A stretch of 64,000 nucleotides of DNA, taken from the NCBI GenBank assembly GCA_026182355.1, contig JAPFBL010000118.1, forward strand, positions 1 through 64,000. Direction: 5' to 3'. The notes beneath the pieces were generated by a model that saw only the letters and a list, made by a program, of their open reading frames with translations, was not told the DNA's origin and searched no databases. A program made the position numbers and the translations under genes. This DNA comes from Hermatobates lingyangjiaoensis. Taxonomy: Eukaryota > Arthropoda > Insecta > Hemiptera > Hermatobatidae. This document shows positions 33,310 through 44,880 of the stretch, piece by piece (the stretch's first letter is position 1; each line of letters starts with the position of its first letter).

Positions 33310-33960
33310 TACAGTCCAGAATGTTTGATGGATCAAGTTGATATTTTGCAGAAAAATGGGCCTCATAGTGTAGATGAGCCCTATTGTGCATTATTATTAT
33401 AAATGTGATCCTAATTATGCATGATGGGAAAGTCACTTTTTCTTGCCAAAAACCTGTTTTTAGACTACATTTTTTTCTCCTAAACTGCTAATTCTTGAGT
33501 TTTGAAATTTTGGTATTATCTTTGAGGTTATTAATGCAACAAAATGAAAATATATTTGGATTTTAAAACAACGGTTAATTTTTTTTTTGAGTAAAATGTA
33601 AAAATTTTACTTATAATTCAATCTGAAAGCTTGTGAGAGCGATATAAGCCATACCGTTTGACTGATCAAAATGAAACTATGCCTAAAAATAGAACATTAT
33701 GTGGAAAATGAGTTGGAATAATTTTTTCAAAATTACGTTCACTAAAACGGCGTTACAGTACATTTTCTGTTTTCAGAAAATGTTTTTTTTTTTACGTCAA
33801 ATGGCTCATGAAAAACCTATGAAAATTTGCCAAGAAATTGAAAAAAAAAATAACAATTCATAAAAAAAATGCATGTAATTTCAATTACGGTAACACCTGC
33901 TATATTTGTTGAATTTATTGACATTTATTTGCATTGTTTACATTATTAGAATAGGTTTTT
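33310..33960 (+). repeat. R1 family copy
   Basis: Colinear with 12318-12880, beginning GATGGATCAAGTTGATATTT and including GATGGGAAAGTCACTTTTTC and CTGAAAGCTTGTGAGAGCGA. Confidence 0.75.
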
Positions 33961-34325
33961 AACATGTTATTACTCAAAGAATGAACATCCTTTGTTCTTT
34001 TTGAAAATCTCTTAATGCAGAAGTTAATATTGTGGCTTCAACAAGAAAAAAGTTAAATTTCCTTTTAAAGAAATGTTTAGAATATTGAAGGGTTAATATT
34101 AAGAAGAGTTGGTGGTCAGGCATTCCCACGGGCAGAGCCCTCGCATTGTCTCCTCCTCATTAGACTTCAACTTCGTATCAGGCTTCCGGCCTCTCTCACC
34201 ACTCTCGCTTTCCAGCACTCTCGCTTCAACAATGGCCTTCAGGCTTACTATCTGTCTCGCTATTCCACATACGTATTCATCATTTTAGTCAATTCATTGT
34301 TAACTATAAAATTATGTTTGGAAAA
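33961..34325. other. Unassigned sequence
   Basis: Contains a less AT-rich stretch (34120-34250) without a supported exon. Confidence 0.4.
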
Positions 34326-34329
34326 CTAT

Positions 34330-34512
34330 TAAGTCTCCACCAAAAAACTTTATTACAAGAAACTAAATAACGCGTTTCGAACACTTGATGTTCTTCTTCA
34401 GGTTACATCTAGAAAAAAAACTCATTACATCTTGTAATAAACTTTTTTGTGTAGAGACTTAATAATTTTCTTTGAATGAGTAAATACCACACTAAAACAG
34501 ATTTCACAGTTC
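34330..34512 (-). mobile_element. Family A foldback element
   Basis: TTAAGTCTCCACCAAAAAAC on the left mirrors TTTTTTGTGTAGAGACTTAA on the right, and the outer end TGAGTAAATACCACAC follows. One intact minus motif lies in the left arm. Confidence 0.78.
34369..34401 (-). ncRNA. Hammerhead-like motif, family A
   Basis: CUGAAGA, spacer A, stem II GAACAU/GUGUUC (a wobble replaces a pair), GAA-ACGCGU-U. Confidence 0.62.
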
Positions 34513-34624
34513 ATGAACTATAAAATTATATTTGGTTTTTTTTTTGTGAAAATCATATTAGCCATCTCGAATGGATGTATTTGTGTGTGTATGTGCATTT
34601 AGACGCTTCTAGAAGGTTATTTTT

Positions 34625-34928
34625 TTATTGTTTCAACTATAGATCCCCTAGCGGGTTAAAAACGTTAGCCCTTTACGGTCTTTTTGTTTGATCGGTGATT
34701 CTATTCTACATTGGGAGCCCTAAACTTTTCCTAACTCAAGTTTATTTAGAGTGGTAGGGATCTTTAACGAGTAAAGAATCGGGACCGAGGGCTTAACATC
34801 CTCTCCGAGAGACGACGTACTGAGATTTATTCACCACCTGTGTGAAAAAATCGAGGGCCAGGTGAGTATCGAACCCCGGACTACCAGTTCAGAGATGAGT
34901 ACGTTAACCACTAAGTAATCCTGGTCCT
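34625..34928 (-). mobile_element. tRNA-derived SINE, tail variant 2
   Basis: The tail begins TTATTGTTTCAAC...GATCCCCTAGCGGGTT. The body includes TTTAACGAGTA with a short deletion. The head is decayed (TTAATGGTTAACGTACTCAT-like on minus). Confidence 0.8.
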
Positions 34929-34934
34929 CCATTG

Positions 34935-35735
34935 TAAAAGCTTAAGAGAAATGTTTATAGAGATTGAGCACCGGTAAATACGCATACAAACATAGATACA
35001 AAGATTAACAGACCGAGAGATGAACGATACTGTCGACAACGATATTCCATCACTGTCAACATTTCACAAGTCGTTAGTTCTTTTAAGTAAATTTGGATAT
35101 TTACTAGTGGTAAAAAGGTTTAACCTTAAATGTATACTAAAACAAAAATGTATTTAAACCAAAATAATTCTCAATCCTGCTAGATACAGAAATTTACTTT
35201 CGCACAAAGTACATCTCGGATGTTTTTTTGATAATTTTGAGTTGATTGAAACAATAATATTATAACTAGAATTGTTTTTTTTTTTAATTTTATTTGTTTA
35301 AAGTCACAACAATGTAAGTGTTATATTACAAGTGACACTGATAACACAGATGTATGAGGAAACACAGGAGGGAAGAAGCAATCCAGTGACTACACTTCCA
35401 AGCGTGGGTCTAAGTAGGAAAGAAAAAAAAAATCACTTAGAACAGTTCATAGTAATAAGTCTCTTGGCCTCATCCTCTTCAGACGTCTTCTGGGATTTCC
35501 TGGAATGCTTGTGGAGGATATTGTTAGGATTAAGGGATTACTATTTTTTGGAAGTTTTTTGTGAAACGCTTTATAGCGGAATATTGCTACCTGCTGAACT
35601 GTTGGGAACTTCAGGTCGGAATAAATTGTTTGGTTCGGTATATAGTAGGGACAATGAAGAATCTAAAATTTTTAAAATGATTTTCGAATAATTTATAAAT
35701 ATTTGACAATATTTATAGTCCATTAATATTATATT
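34935..35735. other. Unassigned sequence with a 119-codon frame
   Basis: The plus frame 35332-35691 is the longest that is not simple repeat, but it lacks splice context, recognisable domain or codon signature. Confidence 0.3.
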
Positions 35736-35739
35736 GTTA

Positions 35740-36255
35740 ACTAGCTAATCTAACCAGCGTTGCCCGGGTGGTAGATTATGCCCTTGTGTTTTGGTTCCAG
35801 GCATTAGATCCCAAAAAAAGACCCTGATGAAAATCAAAATATCGTAGTTAGATCCTTCGAAAACAGTTATACAAGATCCATATGTTACTTTGTATCTAAA
35901 TGACTCTAGTTTTATTTCTATAGCGAACAGAGAGAAAACTTGTATTTCATACATACAGATTGGTTATCAACAGTGGATCCAAAAAAAGGATCAATTATTT
36001 TTTTAATAATTTTTGATTTTTTCTATAAATAGAATGTAATAAACCCTGCATCACCATTGTGGATACGTCATCCGCGCATGTTATGCAATAAATAGTAAAT
36101 TTTGTTATTTAAAAAAAATACCATAGTTAGTTCCCCGTAAAAAGTTATGTAAGAGTCATATGTTTCTTTGTATCTAAATGTCTCCAGTTTTATTTCTATA
36201 TCGGACTGACAGACAGACTTTGTATTTTATTTATACAGACAGATAGCTTGTGCAG
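35740..36255 (-). repeat. Repeat family R3, two copies
   Basis: TTTCTATAGCGAACAGAGAG with CTTTGTATCTAAATGACTCT (35890-35960) reappears at 36155-36215 and, inverted, at 63640-63780. The left end CAGCGTTGCCCGGGTGG is a terminal motif seen in many arthropod TE families. Confidence 0.6.
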
Positions 36256-36501
36256 TGGATATCTTTCATAAGGTTGTAGGAAAACCTGGACTACATGGTC
36301 CTTGGGAGAAAAGCCAAGGCCTTGTTCACTACAATGCCAGTCAGGTTTCTGTTACAGATGCTCTTAAAGAGTAACGCAAAATTGAGGACACTTTCACGTA
36401 CTCAATCAGATTATTAGTTACGAGGCAGAAAGACTCTAAAGGAGGTCAGTATTACTGTGTAACGAACTGATATCTCGACATATCACGATTTAATCATACG
36501 A

Positions 36502-36715
36502 CATTTCATCAAGTGACACTTGATCACTCGGTATACACTGATCAATAGGTCTTTTACCATCAAGGCATTTCATCAAGTGACATTTGATCACTCGGTATAC
36601 ACTTATCAATAGGTCTTTTACCATCAAGGCATTTCATCAAGTGACACTTGATCACTCGGTATACACTGATCAATAGGTCTTTTACCATCAAGACATTTCA
36701 TCAGGTGATAGTTCT
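36502..36715 (+). repeat. 64-bp tandem repeat, about 3.3 copies
   Basis: Units begin CATTTCATCAAGTGACACTT at 36502, 36566, 36630 and (partial) 36694. Each contains the inverted repeat TCAAGTG-AC-ACTTGA. Confidence 0.92.
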
Positions 36716-36744
36716 TCATTGGACAGGTAACGCTGGCTAAAAGA

Positions 36745-37370
36745 AATAAAAGTCACGGTGCCTAAGCTGTTTTAACAGTTTGTACCTAATTTAGGGCGCT
36801 GATTCCAGAAATACTGTCATTTTTTCTCTATCAGGTCTAGTTTTTCTGCTATACCCCTCTCTGTAGTAAGGGGATAGCTACAATACAGACAGGCAAATCG
36901 AAGAAACAATATTTTTATTTAAATTTTAGACACATATTGATTTATCATACCAAAGTATTTGGACTACGTGTACAAATACGTATACAATGCATTTGGATTT
37001 CAACGTATATTCCCCACAAACATGGCAAAACCCATTTGGTTTGTTTATGGAATGTTGCCTAGGAGATGATGTAGCCATGCTTAATTTTTACTCCAAAAAT
37101 CTACAACGCGAGTAAAAGCTTTAAAGTTTGTGATGTCATAATCATTTAACATTAATTACAATAATTACTTACAATTGTAATGATGCTAGAACGTATTTAG
37201 CAATACGCCTAATTTTAAGGTGAAAAAGGTATAAAATAGCAAACATATCAATAACTTGATCTGATGAGAAAAAATTAGTATGATTTTCGGAATCAGCACT
37301 CCTAAATTAATCTGAATCAGCTTAGAAACCTTGTGTACCAAGAAATGTGTTGGCCAATGTAGTCATAGAA
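36745..37370 (+). repeat. R2 family copy
   Basis: Colinear with 18770-19395. Small insertions separate the copies. Confidence 0.75.
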
Positions 37371-37444
37371 GGTGCATTTTACCATAAACGAACAGCATTG
37401 AGCTTTGAAATCAAACTAATAATTAGAAAAAATATAGGAAAACT

Positions 37445-37672
37445 ATTACAATGAAATAAATGAAAGTGATAATTCTGAGGTAAAATGGATAAACCAACAA
37501 AAGTCTCCACACAAATGAAGTTTTATTTAACGCGTTTCGAACACAAAGTGTTCGAAACGCGTTGAATAAAACTTCATTTGTGTGGAGACTTTTGTTGGTT
37601 TATCCATTTTACCTCAGAATGAGTAAATACCACACAATTACGGATTGCACAACTAATGATTGAAAGTGATAA
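37445..37672. mobile_element. Family A, near-perfect palindrome
   Basis: Arms CAACAAAAGTCTCCACACAA ... TTGTGTGGAGACTTTTGTTG meet exactly within stem II: CGTTTCGAACAC-AAA-GTGTTCGAAACG (37533-37559). Both CUGANGA boxes are absent. The right arm continues to the outer end GAGTAAATACCACACAATTA. Confidence 0.85.
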
Positions 37673-37679
37673 ATTTGGC

Positions 37680-38385
37680 TTACAGATATTGTTAGGCACT
37701 GTGAGAATACGTATTATATTAAAATGAAATCCATTTTACGCATCAAAAACAGAGTCTCGTATATGAGTTTGATACTGTTGTTCGAGTGTAGTTCCAGAAG
37801 GGAACCTTAACAAATTCAAGTTGCCTTTGGAAGTATTAAAGGCTGTTTGTTTTGTAAAAAATAATATCGTTAAAAATATTGATGATTAAATGTGGTGGCA
37901 ATGAAAAGCTGAGGGATGAAGAGATGATGGATGGAGCGAGTAAATCAGGATTGATGATGAAATTCGCCCAGCCAATGCTAATAATACTATACTTTCAGTA
38001 TCTCTTAAGGGTTCGCTCAGTGGTTAGCATACTCGAACAGGGCTGCGTTTCTTAAATTCGTCTATGCTATAGGAAGATGCAAGAGAACAGCAGTATTGCC
38101 CCCTAGTGGTCTTCATGTTGGCTAATGTCCATATCATGTTGAATACTTCGGTTCTTTGCTTTTATTAAATGGTTATAATATTTTATTTTTGTGATGTAGA
38201 TTCGTGGGAGCTCGCCTCCGCGTGGTCGGAGGTTTTTGTTTGCCTCTATACTAGGCTAGAGCTTGTAGCACCCGAGATGCGGCAAAAGAGCTTTCACGTA
38301 AAAAAGTCATCAGTCTGTTTTGTTGTTGTTTTCAGTGATATGGCTGAATAAGCTGGGAGCACTAAATAATACCAAAACAGGTTAA
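37680..38385. other. Unassigned sequence
   Basis: Includes GCCCCCTAGTGG near 38099, a motif common in TE ends, and a 60-codon frame at 38169 without support. Confidence 0.4.
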
Positions 38386-38389
38386 CATA

Positions 38390-38900
38390 CTCGATGGATG
38401 AAATTAATACTTTACACAAAAATGGGTCTCATAGTGTAGATGAGCCCTGTTGTTTGCGAGAATTTATTCTCGCATGATGGAAGTCACTTTTTTGGCCAAA
38501 ATATGTTTTTAGACAAAATTTTTTTCTCATATCTATTAACTTTAGATCCTTGAAATTTTGTTGTACCTTAATTAATAAAAAATTGCTAAAATTTTTAAAA
38601 CTACTGGAAATATTTTTTATTTAATAAGATGTAAAAGTTTTTGACTTGTCGTTCAATCTGAAAGCTTGTGAGGTTGATATAAGCCATACCGTTTGATGGG
38701 CCAAAATAAAATTATACCTAAAAATAGACGGGGGATAAGTCGAGGTAATTTTTTCTAAAATTACATTAACCAAAGTGGTGTTATAGTCGATTTACTGTTT
38801 TCAAAAGGTTTTTTGACGCTAAATGATTGTTTGAATAACAATCAAATGTTCCTGGGAAAGTGAACAAAAAAATAGTAATTTATAACAAAAAAAACTTTGA
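38390..38900 (+). repeat. R1 family copy
   Basis: CATAGTGTAGATGAGCCCTG, GCATGATGGAAGTCACTTTT and CTGAAAGCTTGTGAGGTTGA mark the same order as the other R1 copies. Confidence 0.72.
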
Positions 38901-38904
38901 AATT

Positions 38905-39640
38905 TGAATTATTGCAAATAGTGATAAACTATAAAAAGTGAATATTCATGATGGACTACTTGCAAGAAAGTAATCCAGTTATTGTTGGGCTCTGGTTATT
39001 TGAAAAGGTTTTTGAAGGTCAATCCTAATTGTGGGAACAGGAACATTAGATGGACTGACGACCCTAACTCCCACTGCAGTGCATGCATCGCCGAATAAGG
39101 ACGGCGTCTTCTCCTTCCCTACCTCTCTTAGAGGCCCCTGCTAAACATCGTCATGTCTCTCTGATTATATCCAAATGAAGAAACAGTATTCGAGACACAA
39201 CCTTCCAATAGTCAAAACATTGTTACAAAGTATTGCTTTTATTTAAAAACATTTTCAAATTTCAATATAAACCACTTTATGACAAATTTAAATCATGTTT
39301 AACTTTGACATAAACCAGTTAGTGATGCAGATATTCTTACTGTACAGTTTTTTTTTATTTATAGCAATTGTTGTTACCGTGATATTTTAAATTTCATCTA
39401 GCGCAAGATTTTTGAAAATCATCTATTTATTTGTTTCTAGGATAAATGGATAGCAAAACAGAATTACAATAACTACAATTAACAGTCTTCAAAAATAGAA
39501 CATTTCAGTAGAATCAACATTATTCAAATAACATAAATGATAATATTTTAAATTTCAAAAAATTAGTTTGTTAAACGTTGCTAATCTGTAAGAATGATTC
39601 ATAAGGCTATTGAACGTAGTATTATTTCTAAAGTAGTGCA
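38905..39640. other. AT-rich stretch, nothing identified
   Basis: Segment 39440-39600 is re-used, inverted and diverged, near 41190-41300. Confidence 0.35.
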
Positions 39641-39724
39641 ATCACTTATTATGTGGTATTTACTCATTGTACGGTAAAAAGTTAATGAAATGGTCTCCAC
39701 ATATAAAAATTTAATGGTATAAAT

Positions 39725-39757
39725 AACGCGTTTCGAACATGTAGTGTTCTTCCTCAG
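39725..39757 (-). ncRNA. Hammerhead-like motif, family A
   Basis: CUGAGGA, spacer A, stem II GAACA/UGUUC, GAA-ACGCGU-U. Confidence 0.6.
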
Positions 39758-39877
39758 GCATTAACTAAAAAATACAATGACACCAGAGAGTTATCTATAG
39801 TATAGAATGGACGTGGATAGGGTATGGGGTACATCTATAGATAACTCTGTGGTGTCATTGTATTTTTTAGTTAATGC

Positions 39878-39910
39878 CTGAGGAAGAACACTACGTGTTC
39901 GAAACGCGTT
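39878..39910 (+). ncRNA. Hammerhead-like motif, family A (type copy)
   Basis: CUGAGGA, spacer A, stem II GAACAC/GUGUUC, loop UAC, GAA-ACGCGU-U. Upstream UAGU and downstream ACUA can close stem I beyond an internal loop. Confidence 0.65.
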
Positions 39911-40444
39911 GTTTATACTATTAAATTTTTATATGTGGAGACCATTTCATTAACTTTTTACCCTACAATGAGTGGTATTATTTGTTATTATGTTTAATTG
40001 AACAAAGTATAAAATCTTCAATAATAAATTATAATAAGACACATTGTTTTGTTAATAACTACCAATAAATAAATTATAACATGAAATCATTTCTTTATTA
40101 TCTTGGGAATTCAAGATTATTATTTATTAATTAAGATTTAAGATTATTTATTATACCAGTTCAAAGAAATAAACTGGTCCTTAGTATTATCTCTTATTTA
40201 ATTATTTAATTCTTAGTCAATTTTCTACAAAAAATCACTACTTTCTGTTTCTTTAAAGTAAATTCTTAGCTACCGAATTGAACTTCTTGACTGTGTCTAC
40301 GTTACAACAACTTTTAAGTCAAATCTCCAATGACCTATTACCCATAATGTTAAATTCCCAAGAGAACAATTAATATGATTTCATGTTATAATTTATCTAT
40401 TGGTAATTATTAACTAAACAATCACAGTATTATTATAATTTATT

Positions 40445-40765
40445 AAATCATTAGTTGTGCAATCCGTAATTGTATGGTATTTACTCATTCTGAGGTAAAA
40501 TGGTTAAACAAACAAAAGTCTCCACACAAATGAAGTTTTATTCAACGCGTTTTGAACACTTTGTGTTCATCATCACTATAATATTATATCATTAGTGATA
40601 TATATCATTATATATTAGATTAGACACTATAATACAAATTATATCTAATTAGTTACAAAAATTAGAGTAAAATAATAAAATTCAATTAAGAGAATTCAAG
40701 ACATACCCAAGGATGTGGTTCTGACGGGTTGGTCCAGTGAAAACAACTAGTAGGAAATAGATCCG
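40445..40765 (-). mobile_element. Family A element, right arm lost
   Basis: Left arm from ATCATTAGTTGTGCAATCCG to the mutated motif 40544-40575 (CAAAACGCG in place of GAAACGCG, core TGATGA intact). The centre later has AAGGATGTGGTTCTGACGGG as in 20750. Confidence 0.7.
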
Positions 40766-40984
40766 CTGCGAAAGGGTGGGGATAGGCCATTATAATATAA
40801 TTTATTATAATATAAATTATAATAAATATAATTTATTATTGATGATTTTATACTTTGTATAATTATACATAATTACAAATAATAGTATGTTCAGTAGTCT
40901 TATAAATGAAACATTCTTAGAAAATTGTAACCTAAAATAAAGTTGTTTTTTGAAATTTAAAACATAGATGGTAATATTATCGAC

Positions 40985-41165
40985 CAACGGCCAACCACCA
41001 ACGAATATAACCGCGCACTATAGTGCACGTCGTAACTAGCAGTTCCAGACCAGAGGCCTTCTACTGCTTGATTACTGTGCTACTTTAACTTGGAATGTCA
41101 GTAATTCATACCAGATATTAAGTTAGTCTGTACAGTAATGATATCGTATTCGCTGTCATGTATGG
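40985..41165 (+). repeat. Dispersed repeat, partner of 4540-4745
   Basis: About 180 bp at high identity, including GCGCACTATAGTGCACGTCG. Confidence 0.65.
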
Positions 41166-41169
41166 TAAT

Positions 41170-41900
41170 ATTATCATTTATGTTATTTGAATAATATTGA
41201 CTCTACTGAGATGTGCTATTTTTGAAGATTGTGAATTGTAGTTAATCCTCATTAATAAAAGAAGCTTCTGTTTTGCTATTAATTTATCCTAGAAACAAAG
41301 AAATAGATCACTTTTCGAATATGTTTATGTTTTTGTTCAAGATTATTGTCCGTGTTTGTCTAATTGGTCTAAATAAAAAAAAATTAAGTTGTAAATGCAG
41401 AAAAAAAAAAATATTGATATTAAGAATGAGGTTTTATATATTATGAATTGCTTTGAAGGTTATATTTTATTTTGTAAATTCGTAGCAACATGAAGACGCT
41501 TTACTAATTACAGTAAGATAACTTATGTGTATCGACATGAGGTGGTAACAATGAGAGTTAACACATGTAACAAATAATTTGCATTGCTTCCCCATCGTAG
41601 TTATTTTTTCACTATTTGACAAGAATCTTCGAAAATTTTGATCTTGAAGGTCAACTTCTATGCACTGCAGCCTTATATTTTTATAATTGTCAAATTTTTT
41701 TTAATAAAGAAGGAGCGGATTTTCCATTATATGGTATCTAAAAAAAGCATGTTTTGTCAGATAAAGTACGGGTAAGCACTAATAATATAGGGGGCCAGCT
41801 TGCTGTTTTATTTCAGAGTTATTAGTGACTAAAATATAAAATTTGGTTTTTTGAGTTATTTTGAGATATTTTGATCAGAAATATGACACAGGGGCATAGA
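41170..41900. other. AT-rich stretch, nothing identified
   Basis: No supported feature. Confidence 0.4.
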
Positions 41901-41902
41901 GA

Positions 41903-41903
<1 letters not shown>

Positions 41904-41962
<59 letters not shown>
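41904..41962 (+). repeat. (AC)n microsatellite
   Basis: An almost pure run of about 29 AC units. Confidence 0.97.
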
Positions 41963-41965
<3 letters not shown>

Positions 41966-42169
41966 GTTGTAAATATAATAATCCTCAGTTACATTATTTT
42001 ATTTTACTAAGTGTTATATTTTGAAACTATTTAGTATTAACATAAGCGATATTGTACATTGATTATATTCATATTTTTGTCTGTATATAAGAAATTACTT
42101 AAATAATTGTTTTATAACACATTATATGGGTGTAATATTTGTATGGAGCATGCAGAATAAACGTTTAAA

Positions 42170-42346
42170 ATTAAGCACACACACACAAACACACGCACAC
42201 ACACACATACATATATATATATATTTGCTGCATATTTATATATATATAACAGCTGACCGTATTTCGCTGATGTCATTTTCTTCACTAGTTTTTCAAGGTT
42301 TCTGAATACCTTCTTCTTTCCTTCATCCAAACGTTGGAGAATGTTA

Positions 42347-42386
<40 letters not shown>

Positions 42387-42414
42387 CTTTCTGTGTTCTT
42401 TTCTCTGTGTTAAA

Positions 42415-42469
<55 letters not shown>

Positions 42470-42520
42470 GAAGAAACAAATAACACACATGGGCATAGAC
42501 ACACACTTACACACACACAC
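42170..42520. repeat. Cluster of (AC)n and (TA)n microsatellites
   Basis: (AC)n at 42174-42208 and 42503-42522, (TA)n at 42211-42249, 42345-42381 and 42417-42461. The Tyr/Ile frames on both strands follow these. Confidence 0.92.
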
Positions 42521-42734
42521 ACAAAGAATAATTTGCGAAACCTATTTCATTGGACTAATGGAATTTCAAAATATATTCACAAAACTGATATCGACATTTT
42601 ACCCTGAATGTAGTACTTTCATATTTCACTTTGCATATATAGGTGATAAAAGAAATGAAAAATACGAATATATCAAATTAAATGTAAATATAAAAAAAGG
42701 TGCAAATTAAATTAAAAGGTCTTAACAGTAAAGG

Positions 42735-42830
42735 TTTCTTATGAGAAGCACTTGGGGCTGTTGATAAAGTGTCCTGGCCATTGACTGGCATTAGCAGCAC
42801 AGGGGCCTCCGGCAATGTTTGTCAATTAAT
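42735..42830. other. Isolated GC-richer island, unassigned
   Basis: In the minus strand the frame LTNIAGGPCAANASQ then WPGHFINSPKCFS ends in a stop. On plus, GCATTAGCAGCACAGGGGCC. No splice sites flank it. It may be a small coding relic or a TE end. Confidence 0.25.
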
Positions 42831-43105
42831 TTTCTTTAATTATGTTATTGTTTATTTTTTACTTTAACAAGTTCTGTAATGATGAAGTTATCTACTCAGG
42901 CTTAACTGTCCTCTTTTAGGACGTCAATTCAGATTTGCTTGTTAACAAGGAATTTTATACATTGCTATTCATTGGCGGCACACAACAATATTATTAATAA
43001 CAAATGCAAGGGTTCATCTGATTCCAGACCCCTAATGGATTGTCCAATATTATGCCATACCCCCTTCACTTGACTGTTGAAATAATTATTACAAATCCTA
43101 TTATT

Positions 43106-43205
43106 CATACAATTTATTTTTATGTTGTAGATGGGTGACACCTGAAGCCGGTCCGAGAGCTACAGCAGTGTACGAGGTAAGACGGTGTATTATAATTCTA
43201 ATATT
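43106..43205 (+). mobile_element. 100-bp family H insertion with 12-bp target duplication
   Basis: Flanked by aatcctattatt at 43094-43105 and 43206-43217. The uninterrupted site is seen in the 13356 copy (ACCAATCCTATTATTTGCC). The centre resembles an acceptor-microexon-donor (TTGTAG|ATGGG ... GTACGAG|GTAAGA), but alignment with other family H copies shows it is a mobile module with a paired stem (GGGU/ACCU). Confidence 0.8.
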
Positions 43206-43424
43206 AATCCTATTATTTGCCAGTATATCTTCCAAATATGCCAATATCTTGAATATCCTGTACTTTAGATATGGATTGCGAGGAATAGAACATGAAAAAA
43301 TCATAATTTTTTTACCTTTCTAGTGAAAGCAAAATTAAAGTTTCATTCTATTTTTATTACACAAAAGAGGAAATATATCATAAATGTACGAGTACTTTTT
43401 TCCAAAATGAACAACATCAAACCA

Positions 43425-44880
43425 GGGCTGTGGAGTCGCAGTCGGAGTCCACCGACTTCACAGCCCTGGATTTATGTTGTCGATTATGAGTCGGAGTCGG
43501 GAGAAATCAACCGACTCCACAGCCCTGGTTTTATGTAGTCCATTATGAGTCGAAGTCGGGAGAAATCAGCCGACTTCACAGCCCTGGTTTTATGTTGTCG
43601 ATTATGAGTCGGAGTCGGGAGAAATCAACCGACTCCACAGCCCTGGTTTTATGTAGTCCATTATGAGTCGAAGTCGGGAGAAATCAGCCGACTTCACAGC
43701 CCTGGTTTTATGTTGTCGATTATGAGTCGGAGTCGGGAGAAATCAACCGACTCCAAAGCCCTGGTTTTATGTTGTCGATTATGAGTCGGAGTCGGGAGAA
43801 ATCAACCGACTCCACAGCCCTGGTTTTATGTAGTCCATTATGAGTCGAAGTCGGGAGAAATCAGCCGACTTCACAGCCCTGGTTTTATGTAGTCCATTAT
43901 GAGTCGAAGTCGGGAGAAATCAGCCGACTTCACAGCCCTGGTTTTATGTTGTCCATTATGAGTCGGAGTCGGGAGAAATCAACCGACTCCAAAGCCCTGG
44001 TTTTACGTTGTCGATTATGAGTCGGAGTCGGGAGAAATCAACCGACTCCAAAGTCCTGGTCTTATGTTGTCGATTATGAGTCGGAGTTGGGAGAAATCAA
44101 CCGACTCTAAAGCCCTGGTTTTACGTTGTCGATTATGAGTCGGAGTCGGGAGAAATCAACCGACTCCAAAGTCCTGGTTTTATGTTGTCGATTATGAGTC
44201 GGAGTTGGGAGAAATCAACCGACTCTAAAGCCCTGGTTTTACGTTGTCGATTATGAGTCGGAGTCGGGAGAAATCAACCGACTCCACAGCCCTGGTTTTA
44301 TGTAGTCCATTATGAGTCGAAGTCGGGAGAAATCAACCGACTCCAAAGCCCTGGTTTTACGTTGTCGATTATGAGTCGGAGTCGGGAGAAATCAACCGAC
44401 TCCACAGCCCTGGTTTTACGTTGTCGATTATGAGTCGGAGTCGGGAGAAATCAACCGACTCCACAGCCCTGGTTTTATGTTGTCCATTATAAGTCGGAGT
44501 CGGGAGAAATCAACCGACTCCACAGCCCTGGTTTTATGTAGTCCATTATGAGTCGAAGTCGGGAGAAATCAGCCGACTTCACAGCCCTGGTTTTATGTTG
44601 TCCATTATGAGTCGGAGTCGGGAGAAATCAACCGACTCCACAGCCCTGGTTATATGTTGTCGATTATGAGTCGGAGTCGGGAGAAATCAACCGACTCCAC
44701 AGCCCTGGTTTTATGTTGTCGATTATGAGTCGGAGTCGGGAGAAATCAACCGACTCCACAGCCCTGGTTATATGTTGTCGATTATGAGTCGGAGTCGGGA
44801 GAAATCAACCGACTCCACAGCCCTGGTTTTATGTTGTCGATTATGAGTCGGAGTCGGGAGAAATCAGCTGACTCCGATTC
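43425..44880 (+). repeat. 59-bp minisatellite with conserved hairpin
   Basis: About 24 units, each with an 8-bp inverted repeat (GGAGTCGG ... CCGACTCC) around loop GAGAAATCAA, then CACAGCCCTGGTTTTATGT. A second unit type has GAAGTCGG ... CCGACTTC, keeping the pairing. Confidence 0.96.

Larger units (their letters stand above)
39645..39985 (+). mobile_element. Family A foldback with two hammerhead-like motifs
   Basis: AGTTAATGAAATGGTCTCCA and its complement bound about 130-bp arms around a short centre containing GGACGTGGATAGGGTATGGG. Minus motif 39725-39757, plus motif 39878-39910. Confidence 0.88.

Noticed and set aside
35332..35691. 119-codon plus-strand frame
   Set aside because: Longest non-repeat frame, but no splice sites, domain, codon bias or composition change. 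Such frames are expected by chance in 64 kb.
42112..42607. Tyr/Ile and Val/Cys-rich frames on both strands
   Set aside because: Translations of (TA)n and (AC)n microsatellites.
43131..43175. Microexon of a host gene
   Set aside because: Rejected as a host exon because it lies in a 100-bp insertion with a 12-bp target duplication and recurs in at least five other places.
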